Positions 9,359 to 20,019 of a stretch of DNA of 64,000 nucleotides are shown here, in pieces. The notes beneath the pieces are model-generated. The model had not been told where the DNA came from, searched no databases, and was given only the letters and a program-made list of their open reading frames with translations. This DNA comes from Hyphomicrobiales bacterium (GTDB lineage: Bacteria; Pseudomonadota; Alphaproteobacteria; Rhizobiales; Aestuariivirgaceae): assembly GCA_025363755.1 (NCBI GenBank), contig JANYLQ010000029.1:371816-435815 (forward strand). The letters run 5' to 3'. The translations under genes and the position numbers were made by a program. Every line of letters starts with the position of its first letter. The first letter of the stretch is position 1.

Positions 9359-10585
9359 CTAAGCGGCGACGTGGAAATCAACGGCCGCGTTTTCGATGGC
9401 TTCTTTTTTCACACGGCGCGGAGGTGCAAAACAGGGACCTGAAACAAGGCGCGTGATTTGCGGAAGTTTGCCTATGATACGTTGATCGGCGACGCCAGAA
9501 ACAATCATTTGCACGCGCGAAGCTCTGGCCGTTTGCGTAAAACTGGCCATGGCCAGTGATGGGCCGTGAACGGCATCAATCGCAGAAGAGTTGAGGCTGA
9601 CAAAGCGCACATTCAGCGTGTTCATGGCATTAAGATCAAGACCCGCAATTGAAACATTCGACAGGCCAAACCTTGCGCCTTGGCGTGCGAGCTCAGCTAG
9701 ACCTTCAAGGGCCTGTTCAGTAAGGCCTGCCAACATGGCATGTGGAAATTCGAAGATGAGGCCTTGGGAAATATCAGCAGCCGCTTTGCGGTCAGCGTTG
9801 ATTTGCGCGATTGACCCACGCGAAGCCAAGGTGGAGGCCCCAATTGGCATGAAAATATTCAACTGCGGATCACGTTGACGCAGTCTACGTAACAACGCAT
9901 CTGCTTCGCGAGCTACGAAGACATCAAGCGCTGGTCTGACACCAATTCTTTCGGCGTGATGCAGGAATGTATCTGATGCCAGCTCCTCGCCCTGCCCATC
10001 TGCCAGCGCAAGATGCATGCGGTAATGCGCAGTGCGACCGGTGCTGAGATCGATGATGGGTTCAAGCGAAACTGAAAGCTGATCACCGAAGGGTGATGTA
10101 GGTTCCAGTTCACTGGGCGGCTCAACAGAATTTGTTCGATTGTTCTGTGGTGGCGGTGCCGCGAAGACAGGCTCTGCGGAGGCTTGCGTATGGTAGGTTG
10201 TGCGTTGGATTTCGTTTAACAAGCTTGTGTAGCTGTCTTTTAATTCAGAAAAGCCATGCGCCACTAATTCACGGTCCCGCTTTGCTTCGAGCTTGGATTC
10301 ATCGAGCGATTTGCGCAGGGTTTCGAACTGGCCTTTGCCGTCCTTAGTGTTGCGCAAAGCCATGGCGAGATCGGCCTCGGTGTTTTGGCGATCGTTGGTT
10401 AAGTCTGACGAGCGGCGTGCAACAAGTGCTATGATCGTTGCTTGTGAAAAACCAAGTGCCAGAATGGCTAGAACAATGGCAGGCAATGGCGCACTACCGC
10501 CGCCGATCATATAAAACCCGCTACCAATTGCGGTGGCCAAACTGATCACCACGACACTGATATATGGCCAATCTTGCTTTTGCAT
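9359..10585 (-). CDS. Membrane-anchored protein with degenerate EAL domain
   Basis: The protein has 408 residues. Two N-terminal transmembrane helices (about 8-28 and 33-56) are followed by a coiled-coil-like stretch to about residue 130, a Pro/Gln-rich linker, and an EAL-type fold from about residue 170. The domain begins 'LEPIIDLSTGRTAHYRMHLAL', where the signature E-A/V-L-x-R is replaced by Y-R-M-H-L. The DDFGTG loop also appears as 'RFGLSNVSI', so catalytic metal ligands are missing. It is therefore probably a c-di-GMP sensor or a non-catalytic scaffold rather than a phosphodiesterase. Confidence 0.8.
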   Translation of the reverse strand: MQKQDWPYISVVVISLATAIGSGFYMIGGGSAPLPAIVLAILALGFSQATIIALVARRSSDLTNDRQNTEADLAMALRNTKDGKGQFETLRKSLDESKLEAKRDRELVAHGFSELKDSYTSLLNEIQRTTYHTQASAEPVFAAPPPQNNRTNSVEPPSELEPTSPFGDQLSVSLEPIIDLSTGRTAHYRMHLALADGQGEELASDTFLHHAERIGVRPALDVFVAREADALLRRLRQRDPQLNIFMPIGASTLASRGSIAQINADRKAAADISQGLIFEFPHAMLAGLTEQALEGLAELARQGARFGLSNVSIAGLDLNAMNTLNVRFVSLNSSAIDAVHGPSLAMASFTQTARASRVQMIVSGVADQRIIGKLPQITRLVSGPCFAPPRRVKKEAIENAAVDFHVAA

Positions 10586-10631
10586 TCCTTACCCCAAGAA
10601 GCGAATTGATCCTGCGCCCCGTCCGAATCAT

Positions 10632-10663
10632 TCAGGCCCCAGACTAAACAGTCTGAGGCCTGA
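10632..10663. repeat. 14-bp hairpin between aminotransferase and EAL genes
   Basis: The arms TCAGGCCCCAGACT (10632-10645) and AGTCTGAGGCCTGA (10650-10663) form a 14-bp stem with one mismatch around a 4-base AAAC loop. It sits after the stop of the minus-strand aminotransferase gene and could act as a terminator. No T-run follows on either strand, so it would not be a classic intrinsic terminator. It may stabilise the mRNA 3' end instead. Confidence 0.6.
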
Positions 10664-10711
10664 TGTGAATCCCGATTGGATTAGTTTTAGGCTTTTAAAT
10701 TGAGTCAGTTT

Positions 10712-12094
10712 TTAAGCAGTTTTTCTGGTGATTGCTCCATCGATTGCTGCCACCACCTCATCAAGATCGCTCTTCGTGGCGATGTAGGCCGGACTGAGGC
10801 ATAATGTATTGTTGAGGCCCGGCAGAGAGCGGTTGGTGGCACCGATGATGACAGCCGAATTGGCCATACAATCACCAACGATGGCTTGCACAATGGCTTC
10901 TGGCAACGGTTCCTTTGTCTCACGGTTTGCCACCAATTCCAGCCCTTGGAACAGGCCCAGCCCGCGCACGTCGCCAATGATTTGGTGCTTGGCCTGAAGC
11001 CCTTGCAGTTTGTCCATCAGATAGTCACCCATGTTTTTGACGTTATCGAGCAAATTTTCTTCTTCGAGAATTTCCATGTTGGCAATTGCAGCGGCAGGGC
11101 CACCCGTGCAACCGCCAAATGTAGAAATATCGCGGAAGTGGCTCATCGGATCTGACGGGTTAGCTTTGAATTCGTTGAACACTGCTTCGGTTGTGACAGT
11201 GCAAGAAATCGCGGCATACCCTGAGGCTACACCTTTGGCCATGGTTACAATATCTGGCTGCACGCCGAATTGTTGATAGCCAAACCATGTTCCGGTGCGC
11301 CCCATGCCGCAAACCACTTCATCGATAATCAACAGCACATTGTGTTTTTTGCAGATTTCCTGGACTCGCTCCCAATAGCCTTTTGGTGGCACGATAACGC
11401 CGCCACCTGCGACAATGGGTTCCAAAATCAAGCCGCCCACGGTGTCTGCACCTTCGCGCAAGATCACTTCTTCAATGGCGTTGGCCGCGCGGACGCCGTA
11501 ATCCTCTACATCGCCCCATTGCGAGCGATATTCAAGATTATGAGGAACGGAAATAAAGCCCGGTGTGTATGGGCCATAATTGGTGCGGCGTTCTTCTTGG
11601 CCGCCCGATGAGAGTGCGGAAATAGTCGTGCCGTGATAATCACGCTCACGGTAAAGAATTTTAAATTTCTTGCCGTCATATTTGTTGTGAGCAATCTGGC
11701 GTACGATTTTATACGCCTTCTCATTGGCCTCTGATCCTGAGTTAGAATAATAAACGCGGGTGAGGCCCGGCATTTTTTCAATCAGGTTTTTGGCAAACGT
11801 TGCGCCGGGGATAGTGCCCATAGCGCCCGCGAAATAATTCATCTTCACCAACTGGTCACGCACCGCATCGGCAATTTTCACGCGGCCATAGCCAACGTTG
11901 ACCGTCCACACACCGCCCGACACCGCGTCCAAATGCTCGCGGCCTGCCTGGTTCCAAACCCGCAATCCCTTACCTTCAATAATGATCAAAGGATCAATCG
12001 TTTCAAATTTTTTGTGTTGCTGAAGGTGGTGCCACACGTGGGCCTTATCGGCCTCGACGATGTGGGTATAATCATTCTTGGCGTGGATGTTCAT
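10712..12094 (-). CDS. Class III aminotransferase, probably taurine-pyruvate aminotransferase
   Basis: The PLP enzyme has 460 residues. 'SNSGSEANEKAYKI' and 'LIIDEVVCGMGRTG' mark the cofactor pocket, and the Schiff-base lysine lies in 'TMAKGVASGYA'. The N-terminal 'HIVEADKAHVWHHL' resembles taurine-pyruvate aminotransferase, which converts taurine and pyruvate to sulfoacetaldehyde and alanine. However, no sulfoacetaldehyde acetyltransferase (xsc) or taurine transporter lies in the window, so another omega-amine substrate such as putrescine or beta-alanine is possible. It stands alone, with 126 bp to the EAL gene and 97 bp to the secreted protein upstream. Confidence 0.75.
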   Translation of the reverse strand: MNIHAKNDYTHIVEADKAHVWHHLQQHKKFETIDPLIIIEGKGLRVWNQAGREHLDAVSGGVWTVNVGYGRVKIADAVRDQLVKMNYFAGAMGTIPGATFAKNLIEKMPGLTRVYYSNSGSEANEKAYKIVRQIAHNKYDGKKFKILYRERDYHGTTISALSSGGQEERRTNYGPYTPGFISVPHNLEYRSQWGDVEDYGVRAANAIEEVILREGADTVGGLILEPIVAGGGVIVPPKGYWERVQEICKKHNVLLIIDEVVCGMGRTGTWFGYQQFGVQPDIVTMAKGVASGYAAISCTVTTEAVFNEFKANPSDPMSHFRDISTFGGCTGGPAAAIANMEILEEENLLDNVKNMGDYLMDKLQGLQAKHQIIGDVRGLGLFQGLELVANRETKEPLPEAIVQAIVGDCMANSAVIIGATNRSLPGLNNTLCLSPAYIATKSDLDEVVAAIDGAITRKTA

Positions 12095-12191
12095 GGGGCA
12101 TCACCTCTGATATGCGGATTTACTATAACATAGCAGAGATGAGCCACTTATGGAAATGAGCCAGCGCGACACAGTGCGCGGGGCCAGTTAG

Positions 12192-12581
12192 TTATTCGAA
12201 AATAAAGATGTGCTGCTTCAGGGCGAGGTTAAACTCAACATAGCCCAAGCAGCGGCGCATCTCTTCACGGTAAACTTGGTGGCGCTTGACCAAAACTTCG
12301 CCCAAACCATGCAGTTGTTTATCGCCATTGGCTGGAGGATGAAGCGGGGCCACAAACTTGCGGCCATAGACAATGGCCACGTAAGTGCCCGCAGGTGCTG
12401 TGTCTTCATCTGTGGCGGGGGCTATATAATCACCCACAAAATTATCAGATTTCAGCTTTGCTTCGTCGCGGCAGGTGTTGAAATGGGGGGTATTTTCGAG
12501 AGGTTTCACATCTTGAGACCAAGCTGATCCGGTCAAAGTTAACACTGCCGCAGCCGCCATTTTCAATTTTAAAAACCGCAT
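12192..12581 (-). CDS. Hypothetical secreted protein, 129 aa
   Basis: I do not recognise the family. The ATG at 12581 is chosen because it follows a GGGTGAT Shine-Dalgarno-like sequence and opens a clear Sec signal peptide (basic MRFLKLK, hydrophobic AAAAVLTLTG, cleavage after 'SAWS'). An upstream ATG at 12608 would put nine residues before it. The mature part of about 107 residues contains 'GTYVAIVYGRKFVAPLHPP' and ends in an aromatic 'HIFIFE'. Two cysteines, in 'HFNTCRDEA' and 'RRCLGY', could form a disulfide in the periplasm. It is divergent from the amidase gene. Confidence 0.65.
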   Translation of the reverse strand: MRFLKLKMAAAAVLTLTGSAWSQDVKPLENTPHFNTCRDEAKLKSDNFVGDYIAPATDEDTAPAGTYVAIVYGRKFVAPLHPPANGDKQLHGLGEVLVKRHQVYREEMRRCLGYVEFNLALKQHIFIFE

Positions 12582-12728
12582 AACATCACCCATTTTTATC
12601 CACGCCACATCTCAAATTATCTTGGAATGATACAGGACGTTAGTAAAGTGTTAATGATGGTTAACAGAATTTAGGTTTTTATATTTATATGAGATTTTAT
12701 ACTGTGCAACTCGAACTGAAGGTTGAAT

Positions 12729-14069
12729 ATGGAAACTATCGCCCAAATTTCTAAAAAGCTGCGCAAAGGCAAACTTGATGCTGTAGATTTGACCGAGCGA
12801 ATTTTAGATGCAATTCGGTCCTGCGATGATCAGGCCATCTTTATCGACGTCTTGGCGGATCGTGCCGTTTCTGAAGCCAAGGCGGCGCGGCGGCGTCTAC
12901 GGGCGGGGAAACCTGCGAGCATTTTAGATGGCGTGCCGATTGGTTGGAAAGATTTGTTTGATCTCAAAGACCGGGTGACGACTGCGGGCTCCATCGTTTT
13001 AAAATCAGAGCCACCCGCCAAGGCAGATGCAGCAATGGTGGCCGCTGGGAAAGCGGCTGGAATGATAGCCATCGGTACTTTGAATATGACTGAATTTGCT
13101 TACTCGGCCATTGGCCTGAACCCGCATTATGGCACACCGCGCAACCCCCATGACGTCAAGCTTCATCGCGCGCCTGGTGGCTCATCATCAGGCTCAGCAG
13201 TTGCTGTAGCCAAGGGACTGCTTCCCGTGGCCATTGGCACAGACACCGGCGGATCAATCCGCGTGCCTGCGGCCTTTAATGGGTTAGTGGGCTATAAAAG
13301 TTCGACAGGGCATTATGATATGAACGGCGTTTTCCCGCTATCTCGCAGCTTAGACTCGCTTGGGCCTATCGCTCAGACGGTTGAAGACTGTATGTTAGTT
13401 GACCGGGTGTTACGCGGTTCAAATAAAGCCATATCGAAGCGCGCAGTGTTGGGCATGGAATTTATTGTGCCAACCAACTTAATGTTTGATGACATCGAAG
13501 ATTCAGTGCAGGCAAATTTTGAAGATGCACTTAAGCGCATTTCAAAAGCGGGCGGTAAGATTAGGCGGAAAGCTATTCCGGCGTTTGACCAATTTTTTGA
13601 ACTTCAAAAAACCCATGGCAATGTGTCGGCGGCTGAGGTGTTGCACTTTCATTGGAAGCGGGTGAATGGGCCAGATGCTTTGCGCATGGATGCACGCGTC
13701 GTAAAACGCATAAAGTCTGCTGAAACAATGATGGCTGTGGATCTGGTCGAAATATTGCTGCAGCGCAAGGCTATGATAGCAGCATGCGATGAATTTCTCG
13801 GTGACGCCATTTTAATTTGCCCCACTACACCTCATGTCGCAATGGATATAGAGCCACTGGAAGCAGACATGGATTTGTTTTCCCAAGTTAACAACAAGAC
13901 TGCGCACGGCACGAGGATGGGAAATTTTCTGGATTGGTGCGGACTTGCGATTCCTTCAGGTGTTGACCATGGGGGCATGCCTACGAGCGTAATGCTATCT
14001 GCAACGCATGGAAAGGACGGGCAGTTGCTGGGAAGTGGTTTGGCCTTGGAAAGTTTGATTAGAGGTTAG
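12729..14069 (+). CDS. Amidase (amidase signature family)
   Basis: The 446-residue amidohydrolase has the catalytic Ser-cisSer-Lys triad visible in 'PIGWKDLFD' (Lys), 'APGGSSSGSAVA' (cis-Ser) and 'TDTGGSIRVPAAF' (nucleophile Ser). It is related to GatA, but there is no gatB/gatC partner here, so it is a free-standing amidase of unknown substrate. The ATG at 12729 follows an AAGG sequence with suitable spacing. An in-frame TTG six bases earlier is less likely. It lies 236 bp upstream of groES and is separated from it by the groES promoter. Confidence 0.88.
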   Translation: METIAQISKKLRKGKLDAVDLTERILDAIRSCDDQAIFIDVLADRAVSEAKAARRRLRAGKPASILDGVPIGWKDLFDLKDRVTTAGSIVLKSEPPAKADAAMVAAGKAAGMIAIGTLNMTEFAYSAIGLNPHYGTPRNPHDVKLHRAPGGSSSGSAVAVAKGLLPVAIGTDTGGSIRVPAAFNGLVGYKSSTGHYDMNGVFPLSRSLDSLGPIAQTVEDCMLVDRVLRGSNKAISKRAVLGMEFIVPTNLMFDDIEDSVQANFEDALKRISKAGGKIRRKAIPAFDQFFELQKTHGNVSAAEVLHFHWKRVNGPDALRMDARVVKRIKSAETMMAVDLVEILLQRKAMIAACDEFLGDAILICPTTPHVAMDIEPLEADMDLFSQVNNKTAHGTRMGNFLDWCGLAIPSGVDHGGMPTSVMLSATHGKDGQLLGSGLALESLIRG

Positions 14070-14167
14070 ATAAAAATCGAACTTTAGTTATTGCTGACTT
14101 TGAACGAAAAAGCTGGCGACGACGCAGTGTAATGGGAAGTGAAGGGTAAGATTTTCAATCTATGCCC

Positions 14168-14196
14168 TTGACCTGTCCCGTCCTCCGTCCTATCTG
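14168..14196 (+). promoter_or_regulatory. groESL promoter (-35/-10)
   Basis: TTGACC (14168-14173) and TATCTG (14191-14196) are spaced by exactly 17 bp, which matches the alphaproteobacterial housekeeping promoter. The predicted transcription start falls near 14203, just upstream of the CIRCE operator, so a bound HrcA repressor would block initiation or clearance. Confidence 0.7.
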
Positions 14197-14207
14197 ACAG
14201 ATAACTG

Positions 14208-14234
14208 TTAGCACTCTGTGTTATTGAGCGCTAA
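14208..14234 (+). promoter_or_regulatory. CIRCE operator (HrcA binding site)
   Basis: TTAGCACTC (14208-14216), nine bases, then GAGCGCTAA (14226-14234). This matches the CIRCE consensus TTAGCACTC-N9-GAGTGCTAA at 17 of 18 arm positions. CIRCE is bound by HrcA, whose activity depends on GroEL, giving feedback control of chaperonin synthesis. hrcA itself is not in the window. Confidence 0.95.
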
Positions 14235-14305
14235 CAGGGTTGGGTTTGGCCCTGGGCTGAACTGACCATTTCCTAAACAAAACAATAGTTTACAGGAGTA
14301 TTATC

Positions 14306-14596
14306 ATGAAATTCCGTCCTTTGCACGACCGTGTTGTCGTGAAGCGGGTTGAGGAAGACACCAAGACAAAGGGTGGCATCATCATTCCGGAAACCGCTCA
14401 GGAAAAGCCTATGCAGGGCAAAGTTATCGCTGTAGGCCCTGGTGGCCGCGATGAAGCTGGCAAATTGATCCCTATCGATTTGAAGAAGGGCGATGTTGTG
14501 CTCTTTGGCAAATGGTCGGGCACTGAAGTGAAGATCGATGGCGAAGAGCTTTTGATTATGAAGGAATCTGACGTCATGGGCGTTATGGAGAAATAA
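14306..14596 (+). CDS. groES: Co-chaperonin GroES
   Basis: The 96-residue GroES begins '[18 protein letters not shown]', has the mobile loop around residues 17-32 with '[11 protein letters not shown]', and ends '[10 protein letters not shown]'. Seven copies cap the GroEL ring during protein folding. The ATG follows a strong CAGGAG sequence. It lies behind the promoter and CIRCE element and 46 bp before groEL, forming the usual heat-shock operon. Confidence 0.99.
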   Translation: MKFRPLHDRVVVKRVEEDTKTKGGIIIPETAQEKPMQGKVIAVGPGGRDEAGKLIPIDLKKGDVVLFGKWSGTEVKIDGEELLIMKESDVMGVMEK

Positions 14597-14639
14597 TCTC
14601 TCCGTTTTTTCTTTCTAACAACTCAAATTAAGGAATTAA

Positions 14640-16286
<1,647 letters not shown>

Positions 16287-16313
16287 GTCCAAGCTGTTTG
16301 TGTGAAGATATGG

Positions 16314-16342
16314 AACCCCGGTGGAAACGCCGGGGTTTTTTT
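16314..16342 (+). terminator. Intrinsic terminator of groESL
   Basis: The arms AACCCCGG (16314-16321) and CCGGGGTT (16330-16337) form an 8-bp stem with an 8-base loop. The stem runs into a T-tract to 16342. The minus-strand side lacks a T-run, so it would not terminate the convergent cysA transcript. Confidence 0.9.
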
Positions 16343-16343
16343 G

Positions 16344-17141
16344 TTATGCTGCTGTGGTCACTTTACCCTTGTTGCGCAGCCATGTGAGATTTGGATTTTT
16401 GACTGCGGTGATGCTGACGTCGGCAATGAAATCACTCACAAAGGGCGATGACGGGTGGCTGAGGATTTCGGCTGGCGTCCCTACTTGTTCGATCATGCCC
16501 TGATTAAGTATGGCAATACGATCTGCCAGTTCAAAAGCTTCGTCTTGATCATGGGTGACAAACAATGTGGTATGTCCGGTTTTTGCATGAAGCTCGCGCA
16601 GCCAGCGCCGCAAATCCTTGCGCACTTTGGCATCAAGTGCACCAAACGGCTCATCAAGAAGCAGCACGCGAGGCTCAATTGCCAAGGCACGCGCCAGAGC
16701 AACGCGTTGGCGTTGACCACCCGAAAGTTGAGCGGGGTATCGCGCTTCCAGCCCATCGAGTTGCACAAGTGCCAGCAAATCCAAAACGCGGGAACGAATT
16801 TGAATTTCAGTGGGCCGTGTGCCGCGCGGGCGCGCCCGCAGGCCAAAGGCAATGTTGTCCATCACCGTCATATGTTTGAACAAGGCATAGTGTTGAAACA
16901 TAAAGCCAATGCGGCGTTCACGCAAAGTGAGTTCATCGGCATTGATGTCACCAAAAAATACCTCACCATGGTCCTGAAACTCTAACCCGGCAACGGTGCG
17001 CAAAAGCGTGGTCTTGCCCGAGCCTGAGGGCCCAAGCAGCGCTACAAGCTCACCCGGTGCCACATCAAGGGAGACACCTTTAAGTGCCGGATAACGGCCA
17101 AAGTCCTTTGCAATATTGCGAATGGAAACAGAAACAGACAT
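16344..17141 (-). CDS. cysA: Sulfate/thiosulfate ABC transporter ATP-binding protein CysA
   Basis: The ATPase of the sulfate importer has Walker A 'GPSGSGKT' (37-44), signature '[15 protein letters not shown]' (139-153) and Walker B '[14 protein letters not shown]' (about 159-172). The ATG at 17141 has a TAGGAG Shine-Dalgarno sequence seven bases upstream. An extension to 17195 runs back into cysW and is rejected. At 265 aa it is clearly shorter than classical CysA (about 350) because the C-terminal regulatory (TOBE-like) region is missing. It is the last gene of sbp-cysT-cysW-cysA. Confidence 0.92.
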   Translation of the reverse strand: MSVSVSIRNIAKDFGRYPALKGVSLDVAPGELVALLGPSGSGKTTLLRTVAGLEFQDHGEVFFGDINADELTLRERRIGFMFQHYALFKHMTVMDNIAFGLRARPRGTRPTEIQIRSRVLDLLALVQLDGLEARYPAQLSGGQRQRVALARALAIEPRVLLLDEPFGALDAKVRKDLRRWLRELHAKTGHTTLFVTHDQDEAFELADRIAILNQGMIEQVGTPAEILSHPSSPFVSDFIADVSITAVKNPNLTWLRNKGKVTTAA

Positions 17142-17152
17142 GGGACAAACTC

Positions 17153-18025
17153 CTAGTGTCGCTTGGAAGCCGCAAGCTGCTCGGCATAGCGCCATTCCAG
17201 CAGCGATTTGAGAATGAGAGTGATGAGTGCAAGGCCCGCCAGAAGCGAGGCAACGGCGAAAGCAGCGGCAAAATTATATTCGTTGTAAAGAATCTCGATA
17301 TGCAGCGGCATCGTGTCAGTAAGACCCCGAATGTGGCCAGACACCACCGACACTGCCCCAAATTCACCCATGGCGCGGGCGTTGCACAAGAGCACACCAT
17401 AGAGCAGCGCCCATTTGATGTTGGGCAGAGTGACGTTGAAAAAAGTGTGCCAGCCGGATGCGCCCAAGGTGAGTGCGGCCTCCTCTTCTGCCGTTCCCTG
17501 TGCTTGCATCAGGGGGATCAACTCACGCGCCACAAATGGAAATGTGACAAAGACGGTGGCCAACACAATGCCGGGAACGGCAAAAATAATCTCTATATGA
17601 TGCGCCCTCAACCAGGGCCCCAGCCACCCTTGCGCACCAAACAACAGCACATAAACGAGCCCGGAAATGACCGGTGAAATTGAGAAGGGCAAATCAATGA
17701 GCGTGAGTAAAAGGTTTTTGCCTTTGAAGTTAAATTTTGTCACGGCCCAACTGGCGGCAACCCCAAACACGATGTTGAAAGGCACAGCAATCGCCGCAAC
17801 CAAAAGTGTAAGGCGCACCGCTGCAAGCGTATCGGGATCGGTGAACCCATTGAGGAAAAAAGTGATCCCCTTTCTCAGGCCTTCGGTGAACACAATGACC
17901 AGTGGAAACAGCAACACCGCGGAGAGAAATGCAATGGCACACCCGATGAGAACTCGTCGAATGATCTTGCTCTCGCCAATTTCATTGCGGGCTTTGACGC
18001 CGCTTATGAAAGCATAATCAGCCAT
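17153..18025 (-). CDS. cysW: Sulfate ABC transporter permease CysW
   Basis: The 290-residue inner-membrane permease has about six transmembrane helices and the EAA-type cytoplasmic loop '[21 protein letters not shown]' region (about residues 180-200), followed by '[18 protein letters not shown]', a CysW hallmark. The ATG at 18025 is preferred over a TTG at 18031. It overlaps cysT by 8 nt. Eleven bases separate it from cysA. Confidence 0.93.
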   Translation of the reverse strand: MADYAFISGVKARNEIGESKIIRRVLIGCAIAFLSAVLLFPLVIVFTEGLRKGITFFLNGFTDPDTLAAVRLTLLVAAIAVPFNIVFGVAASWAVTKFNFKGKNLLLTLIDLPFSISPVISGLVYVLLFGAQGWLGPWLRAHHIEIIFAVPGIVLATVFVTFPFVARELIPLMQAQGTAEEEAALTLGASGWHTFFNVTLPNIKWALLYGVLLCNARAMGEFGAVSVVSGHIRGLTDTMPLHIEILYNEYNFAAAFAVASLLAGLALITLILKSLLEWRYAEQLAASKRH

Positions 18026-18875
18026 TGCCAAACCTTTTCCGCTGCCATGATTGCAGCACGTTGATGAAGAACAAAATCACAAAAGCAATGAGCAACATCA
18101 CCGTGGCAATGACGGTGGCACCCGCATAGTCAAACTCTTCCAGCTTGATCACAATTAGTAGCGGTGCAATTTCCGACACCATCGGAATGTTGCCCGCAAT
18201 AAAAATAACGGAACCATATTCACCAACACCACGCGCGAATGCCAGCGCTGTTCCGGTTAACAAAGCGGGATAGATATTGGGCAGAATAATCTGAAAAATC
18301 GTACGCAAGCGTGATACGCCAAGCAGGGCCGAGGCTTCTTCTATGTCGCTCTCGACTTCTTGAAGAACGGGCTGTACCGTTCGTACAACAAAAGGCAGGC
18401 CAATGAAGATGAGAGCCAGAACAACGCCCAGCGGCGTGTAAGCCACTTTGAGGCCAAACAGCGCTGCAATGGAACCAATGGCCCCATTGGGTGCATAGAT
18501 CGCTGAAAGCGCAATTCCGGCAACAGCGGTGGGCAGAGCAAAGGGCAAATCCACCACAGCGTCGACAACGCGTTTTCCGGGAAAATCATAGCGCACCAAA
18601 ACCCACGCAACCAGCAAACCAAATACTGCATTGATGAGTGCTGCAATAAAAGCAGCGCCAAATGATAAGCGCAGTGCCGCCAGCACGCGGGCATCGGTGG
18701 CGATGTGCCAGAACGCATTAGGTCCAATGCTAAACGCTTTCAGCATGAGCGCCGCAAGTGGAAGCAACACAACCAAACTTAAAGCTGTAACGACGAAACC
18801 AAGCGTCAGCCCGAAACCGGGCATGACACTTGGTTGCAGGATGGCCTTGACGTGGAAAAGGGAGGACAAGCCCAC
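18018..18875 (-). CDS. cysT: Sulfate ABC transporter permease CysT
   Basis: The 285-residue inner-membrane permease is the partner of CysW. It has 'DLPFALPTAVAGIAL' and the EAA loop 'EEASALLGVSRLRTIFQIIL', then 'ARGVGEYGSVIFIAGN', diagnostic for CysT/CysU. The start is taken as the GTG at 18875, because the GAGG overlapping the sbp stop is seven bases upstream. A TTG at 18881 would lie too close to it. It lies nine bases after sbp. Confidence 0.92.
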   Translation of the reverse strand: MGLSSLFHVKAILQPSVMPGFGLTLGFVVTALSLVVLLPLAALMLKAFSIGPNAFWHIATDARVLAALRLSFGAAFIAALINAVFGLLVAWVLVRYDFPGKRVVDAVVDLPFALPTAVAGIALSAIYAPNGAIGSIAALFGLKVAYTPLGVVLALIFIGLPFVVRTVQPVLQEVESDIEEASALLGVSRLRTIFQIILPNIYPALLTGTALAFARGVGEYGSVIFIAGNIPMVSEIAPLLIVIKLEEFDYAGATVIATVMLLIAFVILFFINVLQSWQRKRFGNG

Positions 18876-18884
18876 GTCCAAACC

Positions 18885-19919
18885 TCAGTTCGTTGGCTTG
18901 TAGAGTTGATCGAAGATTGCGCCATCAGCAAAATATGTGGCCTGTGCTTTCTTCCAACCACCAAATGCATTATCGATATTCACAAGCTCAACCTTGGGAA
19001 GTTTTGCAAGGTCTGCTGGGTCTGCAGCCGTTGGGTCACTCGGGCGATAATGTTGGTGGGCCGCAATTTTTTGCGCTTCTGGAGTGTAAAGAAAATCCAG
19101 ATAGGCTTTGGCAACTTCTTCATTGCCATTGGCCTTTGCGTTTTCATTGATCACAGCAACCGGTGTTTCGGCATTGATCGAAAGTGAAGGCACTACGATC
19201 TCAAATTTGTCGGCCCCGAATTCATCAAGCGCCAAAAAGGCATCACTTTCCCACGAGATCAAAACATCACCAATGCCGCGCTCGGCAAATGTTGTGGTGG
19301 AGCCGCGCGCACCTGTGTCAAGAACAGGCACGTTCCGGTAAAGGTCCGCGATAAAGTTTTTAATCTTTGCTTCGTCGCCACCATTGGCTTTGCTGGCCCA
19401 GGCCCAAGCTGCCAGATAATTCCAGCGTGCCCCGCCAGATGTTTTCGGGTTGGGCGTAATCACCTGCAGCCCTTGCTGAGTGAGATCACCCCAATCCTTA
19501 ATTCCTTTAGGATTGCCCTTCTTCACCAGAAAAACAATGGTTGAAGAGTACGGCACAGAATTGTGCGGCAACCGCTTGGCCCAATCTTCTGGGAGCAATT
19601 TGCCTTTGCTGGCGATGGCGTCAATGTCTCCGGCCAAAGCAAGTGTCACCACATCGGCCTTCAGACCATCAATAACGGCCCGCGCCTGCTTGCCCGAACC
19701 GCCGTGGGATTGGTTGATGGTGATCACTTCGCCATTATGTTTGGCCTTCCAATCAGCCGCGAAGGCTTCGTTGATGGCCTTATATAATTCGCGTGTTGGA
19801 TCATAGCTGACATTCAAAAGTGTTTTATCGGCAAAAGCCGGTGTCACTGAAATTGAAGCGGCAAAAGCCACACTTGCAACAGCGCCTAACAGGCTGCGAC
19901 GGAGAAGTGAGATGATCAT
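18885..19919 (-). CDS. sbp: Sulfate-binding periplasmic protein
   Basis: The 344-residue solute-binding protein of the sulfate/thiosulfate importer starts with a Sec signal peptide (about 1-30, cleavage after 'TPAFA'). Diagnostic stretches include '[20 protein letters not shown]', '[17 protein letters not shown]' and '[19 protein letters not shown]', which line the sulfate pocket. It is the first gene of the operon, with an AGGAGC ribosome site and a palindrome-rich leader shared with the Rrf2 gene upstream. Confidence 0.95.
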   Translation of the reverse strand: MIISLLRRSLLGAVASVAFAASISVTPAFADKTLLNVSYDPTRELYKAINEAFAADWKAKHNGEVITINQSHGGSGKQARAVIDGLKADVVTLALAGDIDAIASKGKLLPEDWAKRLPHNSVPYSSTIVFLVKKGNPKGIKDWGDLTQQGLQVITPNPKTSGGARWNYLAAWAWASKANGGDEAKIKNFIADLYRNVPVLDTGARGSTTTFAERGIGDVLISWESDAFLALDEFGADKFEIVVPSLSINAETPVAVINENAKANGNEEVAKAYLDFLYTPEAQKIAAHQHYRPSDPTAADPADLAKLPKVELVNIDNAFGGWKKAQATYFADGAIFDQLYKPTN

Positions 19920-19932
19920 CGGGTAGCTCCTT

Positions 19933-19978
19933 TTGTTGAATAACCTATTAATACACCAATTTAGTATAGATTCAACAA
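19933..19978 (-). promoter_or_regulatory. Nested palindromes over the sbp promoter
   Basis: The outer arms TTGTTGAAT (19933-19941) and ATTCAACAA (19970-19978) are a perfect 9-bp inverted repeat. They enclose an inner ATAC (19951-19954)/GTAT (19964-19967) pair with nine bases between. On the minus strand the sequence TATACT (19968-19963) is a good -10 box for sbp with no good -35, so the palindromes overlay the likely start region. This fits an operator for the adjacent Rrf2 regulator or a leader hairpin. The assignment is inferred from position. Confidence 0.5.
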
Positions 19979-19991
19979 GTTTGTTCGTTTT

Positions 19992-20019
19992 AAAGAACGA
20001 TTTTTAGTTTTCGTTCTTT
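19992..20019. repeat. Perfect 9-bp inverted repeat between Rrf2 gene and sbp
   Basis: The arms AAAGAACGA (19992-20000) and TCGTTCTTT (20011-20019) are exact complements around a 10-base T-rich loop. The repeat starts 10 bases past the Rrf2 gene stop, so it may be a weak terminator for that gene, though no T-run follows. It is also upstream of the sbp -10 and could be a second operator. Confidence 0.5.

Noticed and set aside
16314..16342. Bidirectional use of the groESL terminator for cysA
   Set aside because: On the minus strand the stem is followed by CCATATC without a T-run.
17142..17195. Longer N-terminus for CysA
   Set aside because: The extra 18 codons overlap the cysW 3' end, are not conserved-looking, and the ATG at 17141 has a strong TAGGAG site.
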